64,000 nucleotides of DNA. Source: Bacteroidales bacterium (lineage in GTDB: Bacteria; Bacteroidota; Bacteroidia; Bacteroidales; Marinilabiliaceae). Positions 44,601 through 53,513 of this stretch are shown one piece after another (position 1 is the first letter of the stretch; each line of letters begins with the position of its first letter). The DNA is taken from assembly GCA_015061285.1 (NCBI GenBank), contig SUWW01000014.1, forward strand, positions 60,090-124,089, written 5' to 3'. Below the pieces are notes generated by a model. That model was given only the letters and a program-made list of their open reading frames with translations, did no database searches and was not told where the DNA came from. The translations under genes were made by a program, and so were the position numbers.

Positions 44601-47476
44601 AGGTGCTCGCTAACAAACTTGTGAACACTGGCGATGCCGATGTAAAATACGAATCATCGGATCCGTTGGTTGCTGAAGTCGATGCGCAGACGGGCTTGGT
44701 AACAGTGCACGGCGTTGGTTCTACCATAATTACTGCTACCGCACTCGAAGGCAAAAACTATGAATACAAGGCCAGCAACACAGCTCAGTATTCGTTCATT
44801 GTAGCTCCTGCAACGCTTACCGCTTCGTTCAACGACACTATAGCTACTTACGATGGAGAACCTCATGGCGCTACATTGACCATAGACAGCCCTGAAGGTG
44901 CTACTGTTAAGTATGGTGTCGAGTTGGATAATTACAATCTTGACGAGATGCCTACGTTTACCGAAGCTGGCTCTCATGTTGTGTATGCTCAAATATCTAA
45001 AAAGAACTACGAGACGCTCATCATTCAAGCTTCCGTAACTATCGACAAAGCTCAAGCAACTCTTAGCTTCGACCAGGAGAGCATATCTACCAAATTTGGT
45101 GGAACTTCGCCAGTAGTCAATAACCTCGAAAACACTGGTGATGCTGAGGTTTTGTATTCATCATCGAACGAAAATGTTGCCTTTGTCAATGCTAAGACGG
45201 GCGATGTCACCGTTGTTGCTGTTGGTGAAGCTGTTATAACGGCTACGGCTACCGAGTCTCTCAATTATTATTATCAGCCAACAGATGCACGATATATACT
45301 GACTGTAGAAAATGGAACTATTGTGGCGTCTGCCGAAAATGTTGATGCTACCTACGATGGCAATGAATACGGAATAAGCGTTGAAGTAGAATCGCCCGAC
45401 AATGCTATAGTTATGTATGGCAAACAGAAAGGTGTTTACAACTTTGAAGAGTCGCCTGTCTATACCGATGCTGGTGTATATGAGGTGTTCTATAGAGTTG
45501 CCAAAGACAATTATGCGGATTTAGACTCGAGCGCTTTCGTAACCATAAGCAAGGCTCAAGCTACCATCAGCTTCGAGTTGGCTTCTGTAGTTAGAACCTA
45601 CGGCGAAGAGCCTTTCGTCAATCCGCTCGAAAACAGTGCCGATGGCTATGTCACTTATTCGTCGAGCGACTCCACAGTTGCCAAAGTTGACGATCAAACA
45701 GGCTTGGTGACTTTGGTTCATGTAGGTAAGGCAACTATTATAGCCACTGCCGACGATAGCGATAATTATGAATACGAAACACCTATAGCTACCTACGAAC
45801 TCGAAGTGAAACCTATCACGGTGATAGCTTCGTCGATGGATCAATTGGTAACCGTTGTCAACGAGTATAACGTTAACGATAACACCGATATAAAGAATAA
45901 TACTCTTGTGTCGCTCGAAGGCTCTATCACCACCAACGAGAATGCTGCGGAGATGACAGTCAACGAAATTGAAGAGACCAATGCCGCTGAGCTTCCTCTC
46001 CTCAATACCATTTCTGGCGACTTTGCTGGTGCCTTGGTGGCTACCGATGCTACCATTAGCGATATGAAGGTTCAAATGAATGGCGGCTTCTTCAACAATG
46101 TCGATAGCAGTGCATTGGTGAAAGACCTTTATGTCGACAATGCTGCAATATTCCTTACCGATCTGCCCGACAATTGGCATGTAAGCAACGACACTCTCTA
46201 TATCAGCCTACTTGCCGATGAGGTCGATGGTGTGATAGATGGTTTTGCCATTGCAGCTCATGTGGCTATCACCGATGAACTGAAGGCTAAGTATCCAAAC
46301 ATTGTGATATGCATTATCGGTGAACTTAAGCAAAATGCTCAGGTGAACGGATTCTTCTACGACCTTGCTGCTGCTAATGCCAATAAAGCTGTTCGCCTAC
46401 GTGAGGTGCAGCCTATCCGTGTGGACAATGGTAGCACGGGTGGTAGCTGCAAGATGGCTTCTACCTATTCCGACTTCGGCGTGAAGAGCGCTATACATAA
46501 GTATAACTATAGCCAAGAGGAACTCAATAAGAATTGCCGCCAGTTCACCGCAGAAGAGTTTGCAAGTGGCGTCGTAGCTTATTGGTTGAACTATAAGGGC
46601 GCTGGCTACACTGGCGAATACACTGCTAAGTGGGCTCAAGGTGCTAAATATCCAGTGCTTGCCAAGTCGGCCGAAGATGCTCTCTATGGCATCACTTACA
46701 ACTGCCCAGCTAACAAGGAAGCGCTGATAACCAGTGCGCCTCAGTTCGCAACACCAAAGAATCTGATCACCATTAAGTACGACGAGAAACCCTCTGCAAT
46801 CCTCGTAGATGGCATGGCTATTGAACTTGGCGAAGCGAGTGCTTCGTTCGTGATGACCGCGGGCAACAAGACGGTCGATATTCAATATGCAGAGATGACC
46901 TCTTACACCATCAGCTATATGACTGCCGATGGCGATGTGCTCAAAGATGCAGAAACATTGCCCGTTCGTGCTGGCGAACAGTACTCCGCTACTGAAGCTC
47001 AACTCGCTAATATCGAAAAAGATGATATTGTGTATGCATACGTATCTGGAAACCTTCCTAACGTAGCTGTAGAGTTGGGAGCCGACAATAACATTGCGCT
47101 TCTCTTCGCTGCTCAGTCGGCTAAGACCACCATCAACTTTGTAGATGTAGATGGCACTACGGTGCTCAAAGATGCTGCTACTGCAATGCAGAAAATTGGA
47201 GCAACATTCAGTGCTACCGAGGCACAACTTGCCAATATCACGAAAGATGGCGTTACGTATAAATACAAATCTGGTAATTTGGAGAAACAAGTCTCTGCTC
47301 AGGTGGTAGAAAACGTCATAACACTTGTGTTCGAAGCTATCTCTGGTGTTACCGATGTGGCTAATATCAAGGCTGATAGCCAAAGCGGCGATATGTATGA
47401 TATACTCGGTCGCAAGGTGGCTAAGCCCGAACGCGGTCTGTATATACAAAACGGCAAACTGAAGTTGCAGAAATAG
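41654..47476 (+). CDS. Giant surface protein with six MBG/Ig-like repeats and sorting-type tail
   Basis: A 1940-residue exported protein. The signal peptide (1-29) is followed by a beta-rich N-terminal domain (about 30-205) that looks like a carbohydrate-binding module and a short FN3/Big-like region. Residues about 370-1392 are six tandem units of about 170 residues, each a YDGEPHG-type MBG domain plus a Big-2-like half ending in VATVDxxTGxVT. Then come a GLUG-like region with VTVVNEYN and GGFFNNVDSSA, two shorter repeats sharing FSATEAQLANI and a YKSGNL-like end, and the tail YDILGRKVAKPERGLYIQNG. It is probably a long stalk displayed on the surface through a type IX-like route. Adhesion or glycan binding is inferred. 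Confidence 0.85.
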   Translation: MKHNYYKRTLARATFLLLVSMLFASSVWAKTIWAPTWSSSNRYSHVAYTDNSTNCTSTLSSYPSILNNADVDGGWNYYMYSGENTSSNPGSLNIDYTIKDEFTIEKDQEYILNFSFKVNWVYTYLKSATAKIALVDGTDATATVLQELESVDLYHETDGYEVSTQTFTANSSGTMYLRLTVQGSLEGSIYNLSFANFSISTPPISSSVVNQATDYLTIDKETAVDDEVVTVTYIGGVPNDYHLFGGINVYPYSSSTPLTVTKDGDNYTFVMPTEDVYVYANWLQNLATISLRLEAEDESWLGNIPDQTWTGEEIMPSFQVISSSDDTNITSNVDITFENNVDVGTATAIITAKDNTRFGGSARITFNIVKAEMEVEAEPQTFTYDGEPHGVTVAMKAPADAVVKYGTVKGECNLDESPTFTNAGTYMVFFQATSTNANYDTYDGSVQLTIEQAYGTLTFAQSKYEKVFGDEPFQIDYTKVGEDNVRFYTYDEEIAKVDSMTGVVTIAGVGSTTIYAQIKDAQGNFSYESAYADCSVEVGEGILDVSATDFNAPYDGQPHGIILSVPEGATVAYGVEDESMPIPADYNFNLTEAPTFTEVGTYYVYFKASKDNYEDSRGMATVSITKAQGSISFTSATKEQTFDVSTCENELINIGDGKVTFASSNTDVATVDGKGLVTTVGVGTTTITATVEDGANYTYGIKTASYTLTIKEAEMLVSAEAYTGTYDAKAHGISLNVITPDNAIIMYGTEAGSYLLKDAPTFTDAGTYTVYYKVSNTGYKTEEGSAQVKIYAAAGSIEFTSITVSKTFGAEPFIVEPTIVGDGVVTYQSANESIATVDAATGEVTIVGSGQTTITAQVANSNNYSYKPSEVSYQLYVTPAGIVASAEGYQGTYDGEPHTITLKVQSPEDADIYYGTDGSKISSGEEWLVDAPTYTDAGEYEVWYRVAKANYYTEINSALVIIGKAQASLSFEKESVTTGFGEEVLANKLVNTGDADVKYESSDPLVAEVDAQTGLVTVHGVGSTIITATALEGKNYEYKASNTAQYSFIVAPATLTASFNDTIATYDGEPHGATLTIDSPEGATVKYGVELDNYNLDEMPTFTEAGSHVVYAQISKKNYETLIIQASVTIDKAQATLSFDQESISTKFGGTSPVVNNLENTGDAEVLYSSSNENVAFVNAKTGDVTVVAVGEAVITATATESLNYYYQPTDARYILTVENGTIVASAENVDATYDGNEYGISVEVESPDNAIVMYGKQKGVYNFEESPVYTDAGVYEVFYRVAKDNYADLDSSAFVTISKAQATISFELASVVRTYGEEPFVNPLENSADGYVTYSSSDSTVAKVDDQTGLVTLVHVGKATIIATADDSDNYEYETPIATYELEVKPITVIASSMDQLVTVVNEYNVNDNTDIKNNTLVSLEGSITTNENAAEMTVNEIEETNAAELPLLNTISGDFAGALVATDATISDMKVQMNGGFFNNVDSSALVKDLYVDNAAIFLTDLPDNWHVSNDTLYISLLADEVDGVIDGFAIAAHVAITDELKAKYPNIVICIIGELKQNAQVNGFFYDLAAANANKAVRLREVQPIRVDNGSTGGSCKMASTYSDFGVKSAIHKYNYSQEELNKNCRQFTAEEFASGVVAYWLNYKGAGYTGEYTAKWAQGAKYPVLAKSAEDALYGITYNCPANKEALITSAPQFATPKNLITIKYDEKPSAILVDGMAIELGEASASFVMTAGNKTVDIQYAEMTSYTISYMTADGDVLKDAETLPVRAGEQYSATEAQLANIEKDDIVYAYVSGNLPNVAVELGADNNIALLFAAQSAKTTINFVDVDGTTVLKDAATAMQKIGATFSATEAQLANITKDGVTYKYKSGNLEKQVSAQVVENVITLVFEAISGVTDVANIKADSQSGDMYDILGRKVAKPERGLYIQNGKLKLQK
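42765..45835 (+). repeat. Six tandem MBG + Big-2 protein repeats (coding)
   Basis: Six units of roughly 510 bp each. The anchors TYDGEPHG (or a variant such as TYDAKAHG), PTFTxAGTY and ATVDxxTG recur in order. Units 3-6 share a xxVxASAExxxxTYD opening, while units 1 and 2 are more diverged. Confidence 0.85.
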
Positions 47477-47506
47477 TTCTAACAACAGAACACGAACCTA
47501 AGACGA

Positions 47507-47555
47507 AAATTGGGCGACTACAGCAATGTAGCCGCCCAATTTCTTTTGTATACAG
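47507..47555. terminator. Bidirectional terminator
   Basis: Stem AAATTGGGCGACTAC with GTAGCCGCCCAATTT (one mismatch), followed by TTTCTTTT-type sequence on the plus strand. It lies between the convergent MBG-repeat gene and the nnr gene. Confidence 0.85.
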
Positions 47556-47563
47556 ATGATTGA

Positions 47564-49078
47564 TTATTCAATTTTCAATTTCTTATAAGCCTTGCCAATA
47601 TTATTTATTATGTCGCGAGCCAGGAGAGCCTCTTCGCCCATCTCTTGGGCGGCAATGTCGCCAGCCAACGAGTGAAGTGCCACGCCAAGCGTTGCAGCAT
47701 CTTCGGTGGAGTAGCCTTGTGCGAGCAATGAGCCAACTATGCCCGTAAGTACATCGCCAGAGCCAGCCGTTGCCATTCCACTATTGCCGCCAAGGTTGAA
47801 CACACGTCTGCCGTTTGGCAAAACTGCAACTGAGTATGCACCTTTCAACACGACAATGCAATTTTGCTTTGCTGCCAAATCGGCTGCTGCCACAATCAGT
47901 TCGCGGTGTGTGTGGCGTTCGCCTGTCATGCGCATTAGTTCGCCCACGTGCGGTGTAAGTATGCAGTTTTCGGGCAAGTGAAACGATTCGTCCTTCAGAA
48001 ATGCAGCTAAGTGGAAAAGCCCGTCGGCATCAATTACGATAGGCGTTTTGCCTCCGTAAACTTCGAGCGTGCGTCGAAGAGTCTCTTGAGCTTCGGGCGT
48101 GCGGCCAAGGCCAGGACCAATTGCAACGGCGTCGATGTCGCGATTGCCGAATTCGTCGGACCATGCGCAAGAGTTATCGTCGGTAGAGGTTATCGTCATC
48201 GCCTCGCGAATGGTCGATTGCATAATTTCGTAGCCGCAGCGTGCCGTAGCTACCGTAAGTAGTCCAAGCCCAGTACGTAGGGCGCTCTCTGCCGATAGCG
48301 ATGCCGCGCCCATCATTCCGTGCGAACCCGCCACAAGAAGCATCTTGCCAAAAGTTCCCTTGTGCGAAAACCTATTGCGCTTGTGTACCATATTCTTGGC
48401 TATGTCGGGTGTTATGTAGTATAGATTCGATTCGGTGGAATCGATAGCCGCTTGGCTTAGTCCGATGTCGAAAATATGCCATTCGCCAACATAATCGGCA
48501 GTTTCGGGCATAAGCATACTTAGTTTTGGAAATTGAAAAGTGAGAGTATATGTAGCTCTTACTATGCACTCGTCAGCTTCGGGTATGGCTTCGCCTCGAA
48601 GTCCGGTGGGCATATCTATCGACACCACTTCGCACCCCGATGCGTTGATTTGTTGTACTACACTTGCTTGAAGCGGCTCGAGTCTGCGGTTGAGCCCCGT
48701 GCCAAATATTGCATCAATGATGATGGCATTTTTGGCTATGCTGATATTTTCGGCATTTCTGTCGATAAATACGTCCATGTTGGCAAGGCGTTCCATGTTA
48801 ATCTTGTTGTCGGCCGATTGCCCATGGTCTCCATTGTAGAAATGCACATCTACTGGCCAACCCTTATCGCGCAATATTCGCGCAATGCACAATCCATCGC
48901 CACCATTGTTGCCAGGTCCAGCGAAGACAATCATCTTGCGACGCTTGTATTTATTGGCAATCCAGTCGGCTGCGGCTCTCGATGCTATTTCCATCAATTC
49001 TACCGATGAAATGCCTCTGTTCTCGGCTGTTTGCCTATCTATATCGTGAATCTGCGATGCGTAAAAAAATTTCTTCAT
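47564..49078 (-). CDS. nnr: Bifunctional NAD(P)HX epimerase / ADP-dependent dehydratase
   Basis: Repairs hydrated NADH and NADPH in the cytoplasm. The N-terminal YjeF-type epimerase (about 1-210) has VFAGPGNNGGDGLCIARIL. The C-terminal ribokinase-like dehydratase (about 225-504) has LLVAGSHGMMGAA, AIGPGLGR, NCILTPHVGE and GGNSGMATAGSGDVLTGI. The ATG at 49078 gives 504 residues, normal for the fused form; the open frame extends 81 codons further upstream, but that part is basic, unlike the family and overlaps repeat debris. Its 3' end lies in TTGAAAA-type repeat sequence, and it interrupts the plus-strand carbohydrate genes. Confidence 0.94.
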   Translation of the reverse strand: MKKFFYASQIHDIDRQTAENRGISSVELMEIASRAAADWIANKYKRRKMIVFAGPGNNGGDGLCIARILRDKGWPVDVHFYNGDHGQSADNKINMERLANMDVFIDRNAENISIAKNAIIIDAIFGTGLNRRLEPLQASVVQQINASGCEVVSIDMPTGLRGEAIPEADECIVRATYTLTFQFPKLSMLMPETADYVGEWHIFDIGLSQAAIDSTESNLYYITPDIAKNMVHKRNRFSHKGTFGKMLLVAGSHGMMGAASLSAESALRTGLGLLTVATARCGYEIMQSTIREAMTITSTDDNSCAWSDEFGNRDIDAVAIGPGLGRTPEAQETLRRTLEVYGGKTPIVIDADGLFHLAAFLKDESFHLPENCILTPHVGELMRMTGERHTHRELIVAAADLAAKQNCIVVLKGAYSVAVLPNGRRVFNLGGNSGMATAGSGDVLTGIVGSLLAQGYSTEDAATLGVALHSLAGDIAAQEMGEEALLARDIINNIGKAYKKLKIE

Positions 49079-49405
49079 GGTTTTTGCTTTTGCCTTTCGC
49101 ATGCAAATATATGTTTGACGTATCGCTTTTTCGATTGGTCGTTCATAACGATACTCGGCTTTTCTCCTTGCGCGATGGAATCTTTTTGCTTCGCTCAACT
49201 TGACAATGGTATGCAGAGACCTACGTAAAATCAGTTCACAGATAATAAAACATTGAAATCTCAGTAAATCTGCGCCATCTGTGTTTTCTGTGCGAGTTGT
49301 ATATGGAGCGAATTCGTTCAATTCTGTGATAATTTTTTCAAATGAAAAGCCACTAAGCTCTTTTTGTTAATTTTGCTTAACGTTTTTTGTCAAGAAATTC
49401 AATCG
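49079..49405. other. Intergenic region between nnr and the hybrid regulator
   Basis: 327 bp. It contains a degenerate copy of the palindromic element (about 49166-49205, with TTGCTTCGCTCAACTTGACA), a diverged copy of the 72-bp repeat family (about 49262-49330, with AAATCTGCGCCATCTGTG), and a -7 box at 49368. No gene is seen. Confidence 0.5.
49368..49375 (+). promoter_or_regulatory. Probable -7 box of the hybrid regulator
   Basis: TAATTTTG is a perfect TAnnTTTG. Transcription would start near 49382, after an in-frame upstream start at 49364 and before the ATG at 49406. This favours the latter start. Confidence 0.45.
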
Positions 49406-52400
49406 ATGAGCGTTAGCAGACTATACTATATACTAATCGTACTTATACATATACTTATTTCAAATCATACTTATGCCGAGACCGAAAGCAGCACCGATTT
49501 GCCTTGCCGATATGTAACAACACTAAGTGTTGGCTCTGCGTCGGACGAAAATCGCAGTCTTTTTTTCGATCATCAGGGTTTGCTTTGGGTTGGTACCAAT
49601 TCGGGTCTTAAGTCGTTCGATGGCTACGAGGTGCGTGTGTTCAAGTCGACAGCGGCATCACCGAGCCTATTGCCCAACAATACCGTTGTGTCTATTGGTG
49701 AAGATGGTAATGGTGATATGTGGATTGGCACGCGCAATGGTCTTGTACGTATGAATATGCGTACGGGCGAGACGCATACATATAGGAATGTGCCTGGAGT
49801 TTCGCGCATAACATACGCATTGTTTACAGCAAGCAATGGCACCGTGTGGGTTGGCAACGACCATGGATTGTCGCGCTATGTGCCCGAGACAGATTCGTTT
49901 ATCAACTATCGAGGCGACGCAAGCAAGGTGATTATGCCCAATGGCGAAGTGCGCAAGATGGATTGGTATAGCGTGAAATCGATAGTAGAAGACGATAAAG
50001 GCAACCTATTTGTTGGTACGTGGGATTCGGGTTTGTTGCGCTTCTCGCCCGAGGATGAGACCTTTGTGGCGTATCCGCAGCTCAATGTTCGCAATTCGGC
50101 ATATTCACTATTTATCGACAGCAAACAACGTCTTTGGGTTGGCACGTGGGGCTATGGCTTGATACGTATAGACAATCCGCTCGATGTCGATAATCTCAAG
50201 ATGTATACCTACAATCAGGGCAAAGGCAGCTTCGATACTTTTTATACCATAATAGAAGATCCTATCACGCACACTATTTGGGCATCGTCGCGCGAAGGTG
50301 TAATAATTACCGACATCGATGCCGACATCGACGATGTGCGTATGTATACAACTTGCGACAACGGAGGCCAGCAGTTGCGATTTTGCAACAATATGGTCAC
50401 CGACAGAAATGGCAACATTTGGATTGAGACGCTCAACGATGGCATTGTGCATATAAATACTAAGCCATCGAATTTCGATGCTTGGAATTTTTCGGAGCAT
50501 GGATACAACCTGCCCGTCAATTCGGTTTGCTCGGTCTTTGCCGATAGCACCGACGAGGTGTGGATCACTATGAAGCCCTATGGCGTTGTATGTATAGATA
50601 ATGCCGATGGTAAAGCACAATTCAATCGTGATATTAAGGAGTTTGCCTCTCTGCCCGACGATTTCATGCATACCAGCATTACCTCTATTTGCCGCAACGC
50701 CAATGGAGAATTGTGGTTTGCCAACAATAGTTATGGCATAGCCGCATATCGCAAAGGGCAACTCGTGCGACAACTGACAACGCAGAATTCGCCATTCATA
50801 GTCGACAACTACGTCAATTCGCTTATGAGTGACAGAAATGGCAACATGTGGATAGGTCAAGGCGGCGCGTTGAGCGTGGCGTTGACCGACGGTGGCGGAT
50901 TGCGCATAAAACTTGAGGAAGATGGCATCGATTTTTCGGCGTGCGATGTGCGCGGACTGATGGAGGATAGCCGTGGTTATGTGTGGGTTGCTACGGAGGA
51001 TAAGGGCATCATACGTATAAAAAATGGCAGTGCCGACGAGTTGGCTAACGCTCTTTGCCATCATTATTGTCCGCAGAAGGGAAATTATGTGGTGAACGAT
51101 GCCACATCGTGTTTCGAAGATTCGCGTGGACGCATTTGGGCTATCTCGAATAGTGGCGGTCTCTTTTTGCTCGATGCTTTGAAAGATTGCTTCGTTTCGG
51201 TTAACGATAGGTATAATATACCGAGCGACCGCATATTTACTATCAACGAAGATAGCTTTGGCTCCATTTGGCTTTCGGTAGATAATGGCTTGATACGTTT
51301 CCGCCCCGACGACGAAGCGCCCTGCACCATCTACGGCAAAGACGACGGCCTCGACAATATGCTCTTTTTCCCAAATGCATCGTGTCAGTTTGGCAATACG
51401 CTCCTTTTCGCCTGTCAAACGGGCTTCTTCTTCTTCGATGCAGCGCAACTCAATAAGCCTAAAGACATACACGCCGAGCGACTTATCGTCACCGATTTGC
51501 TTATAGACGATGTTCGCTACGAGCATCTCGATTCGGCTACACGTCTCGATATTTCGGAACTTATGCCGAGCTATACCACCAAAGTTACCATACCAGCTTC
51601 GGTCGATAAGTTCACTTTTGTATTCGCTTTGCTCTCCTATAATAGTATATCGCAGATAAGCTATTCATATCAGCTCGAAGGCTACGACACCGATTGGCAA
51701 AATGTAGGACATAGATACAACTCTGCTACTTTTCAGAATATCCCCGTAGGACACTACACGTTGCGTTTGCGGGCTACCGATGCTTCGGGTATAACCACAG
51801 AAACCATTCAACCCATAACCATCATTGTGCTGCCGCCTTGGTATGCTTCGGGTTGGGCTCGTATATGTTATGTGATATTGGGCTTGTTTATGTTGATAGT
51901 TGTTGTGAAATGGTATCGCAACAGATTGATAGTGCGTAGCCGATTGCATCTCAACGAGATACTTATAAATATTACGCACGAGCTACTTACGCCATTGGCT
52001 GTAATATCGGCATCGGTAGATGTGATTAGGGATAAAGCTCCTGAGTTTGGTCATACTTATGCATTGATACATAATAATATAACACGTCTGACGAGGTTGC
52101 TCAGGCAGATTTTGGAGATGAGCAAGTCGCAAGCCGGACAGTTAAAGTTGCTTGTCAGTCGTGGCAATCTGTCGGATTTTGTAGCGGATACGTGTCAGAA
52201 CATAAGTACGCTTGTGAATAGGAATAGTTGTTCGTTGCAACTCGACATAGCGCCAGGCATTGATGCATGGTTCGATTCCGATAAGATCGACAAGATACTT
52301 TACAACCTGTTGTCGAATGCGCAGAAATACAATCGTTCGGGCGGAGTGGTGACGGTATCTCTTTCTACCACTAACGACAATAGAGATGCCGTGCTTTCTA

Positions 52401-53503
52401 TTGCCGACCAAGGTGTTGGCATTGCTCCTGAGCGCATGAAGCGTCTCTATTCGCGCTTTTTCGATGGCGACTATAGGCGTATCAATCAAACGGGAACGGG
52501 CATCGGTTTGGCTCTTACGTATGAACTTGTGAACCTTCATCATGGTACAATTTATTGCGAGAGTAAGGTCGATGTGGGCACTAAGTTTACTGTGGTTTTC
52601 CCAATAGGCAGCGAAGCCTATGCCGAAGACGAAATAGATACCGAAGAAAAAATAAGTGTGGTAGATGTGCCCTCTGTAGTCAGTGCTAAAGCCGAGAAAT
52701 CGTCAGAAGTGTTTACGTCCGACGAAGAACAATACCACATACTTATAGTTGAAGACAACGAAGAGTTGCTCGATGTGATGGTGCAATTGCTCTCGCGACG
52801 CTACAGGGTATTTACGGCTCACAATGGTAAGCAAGCGTTGAACGTGATAAAGCGCGAAGAGCTCGACCTTATCATTTCGGACGTCATGATGCCTGTGATG
52901 GATGGTTATGAACTTACGCGCACCATCAAGAACGACCCCGACTACTGCCAGTTGCCTATTGTGCTGCTCACTGCCAAAGTGCGTGCCTCCGATCGCAAAG
53001 AAGGCCTTGAGTTCGGTGCCGACGAATATCTCACTAAGCCATTCAGCCTCGACGAACTTCAGCTTCGCATAGATAATATTATTGCCAATCGTGAGCGTAT
53101 CAAACAGCGATTTATGGCCTCGCTGAAAAATGCAGCCGATGAACCTGTCGACGAACATATTAGCAATCCCGATGATGTCTTTTTGCAAAAAGCTATTGAC
53201 TGCGTCGAGCGTAATATTGAAAACTCCAACTACGATCGCGATGCTTTCTCGGCCGATATGTGTGTTAGCTCAAGCACGCTCTACAACAAGCTACGTGCAC
53301 TCACTGGCAATAGTATAACTGGCTTTATTACTTCTGTTCGTCTGAAACGTGCATGTGCCATAGCTAAGCAAAATCCGCAAATATCTATAGCCGAACTCTC
53401 GGATAAGGTTGGCTTTGCTACGCCTAAATATTTCTCCAAATGCTTCAAAAAGGAGTATGGTATGCTGCTACGTGAGTGGCTCGAGAAGGAAATTGAGAAT
53501 TGA
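49406..53503 (+). CDS. Hybrid two-component system regulator (HTCS)
   Basis: A 1365-residue single-chain sensor and regulator of the kind that controls polysaccharide loci in Bacteroidetes. After a signal/anchor segment come periplasmic beta-propeller repeats (GLLWVGTNSGLKSFDG, MWIGTRNGLVRM and others to about 680) and a YYY domain (about 700-790). A transmembrane helix lies at about 816-836. The kinase has NITHELLTPLAV with His near 855 and GTGIGLA. The receiver has LIVEDN, the phospho-Asp in ISDVMMPVMDG near 1158 and Lys in LTKPF. An AraC-type DNA-binding domain ends the protein. It probably senses an oligosaccharide and activates the SusCD locus that follows. Its last codons and stop lie in a heptamer repeat tract. 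Confidence 0.95.
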   Translation: MSVSRLYYILIVLIHILISNHTYAETESSTDLPCRYVTTLSVGSASDENRSLFFDHQGLLWVGTNSGLKSFDGYEVRVFKSTAASPSLLPNNTVVSIGEDGNGDMWIGTRNGLVRMNMRTGETHTYRNVPGVSRITYALFTASNGTVWVGNDHGLSRYVPETDSFINYRGDASKVIMPNGEVRKMDWYSVKSIVEDDKGNLFVGTWDSGLLRFSPEDETFVAYPQLNVRNSAYSLFIDSKQRLWVGTWGYGLIRIDNPLDVDNLKMYTYNQGKGSFDTFYTIIEDPITHTIWASSREGVIITDIDADIDDVRMYTTCDNGGQQLRFCNNMVTDRNGNIWIETLNDGIVHINTKPSNFDAWNFSEHGYNLPVNSVCSVFADSTDEVWITMKPYGVVCIDNADGKAQFNRDIKEFASLPDDFMHTSITSICRNANGELWFANNSYGIAAYRKGQLVRQLTTQNSPFIVDNYVNSLMSDRNGNMWIGQGGALSVALTDGGGLRIKLEEDGIDFSACDVRGLMEDSRGYVWVATEDKGIIRIKNGSADELANALCHHYCPQKGNYVVNDATSCFEDSRGRIWAISNSGGLFLLDALKDCFVSVNDRYNIPSDRIFTINEDSFGSIWLSVDNGLIRFRPDDEAPCTIYGKDDGLDNMLFFPNASCQFGNTLLFACQTGFFFFDAAQLNKPKDIHAERLIVTDLLIDDVRYEHLDSATRLDISELMPSYTTKVTIPASVDKFTFVFALLSYNSISQISYSYQLEGYDTDWQNVGHRYNSATFQNIPVGHYTLRLRATDASGITTETIQPITIIVLPPWYASGWARICYVILGLFMLIVVVKWYRNRLIVRSRLHLNEILINITHELLTPLAVISASVDVIRDKAPEFGHTYALIHNNITRLTRLLRQILEMSKSQAGQLKLLVSRGNLSDFVADTCQNISTLVNRNSCSLQLDIAPGIDAWFDSDKIDKILYNLLSNAQKYNRSGGVVTVSLSTTNDNRDAVLSIADQGVGIAPERMKRLYSRFFDGDYRRINQTGTGIGLALTYELVNLHHGTIYCESKVDVGTKFTVVFPIGSEAYAEDEIDTEEKISVVDVPSVVSAKAEKSSEVFTSDEEQYHILIVEDNEELLDVMVQLLSRRYRVFTAHNGKQALNVIKREELDLIISDVMMPVMDGYELTRTIKNDPDYCQLPIVLLTAKVRASDRKEGLEFGADEYLTKPFSLDELQLRIDNIIANRERIKQRFMASLKNAADEPVDEHISNPDDVFLQKAIDCVERNIENSNYDRDAFSADMCVSSSTLYNKLRALTGNSITGFITSVRLKRACAIAKQNPQISIAELSDKVGFATPKYFSKCFKKEYGMLLREWLEKEIEN

Positions 53504-53513
53504 AAGTTGAAAA
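53493..53513. repeat. Heptanucleotide tract (TTGARAR type), 3 units
   Basis: Units TTGAGAA, TTGAAAG and TTGAAAA. The TGA stop of the hybrid regulator is inside the second unit. Confidence 0.7.

Noticed and set aside
46397..47485. 362-codon antisense open frame under the MBG-repeat protein
   Set aside because: Shadow of the real gene; no signal, domain or start context.
49079..49321. Longer N-terminus for the NAD(P)HX repair enzyme
   Set aside because: The extra 81 residues are basic and unlike the family, and they are translated from repeat-derived sequence.
50108..51526. 472-codon open frame antisense to the hybrid regulator
   Set aside because: It mirrors the codon pattern of the opposite strand, which encodes clear propeller repeats, and its translation has no family features.
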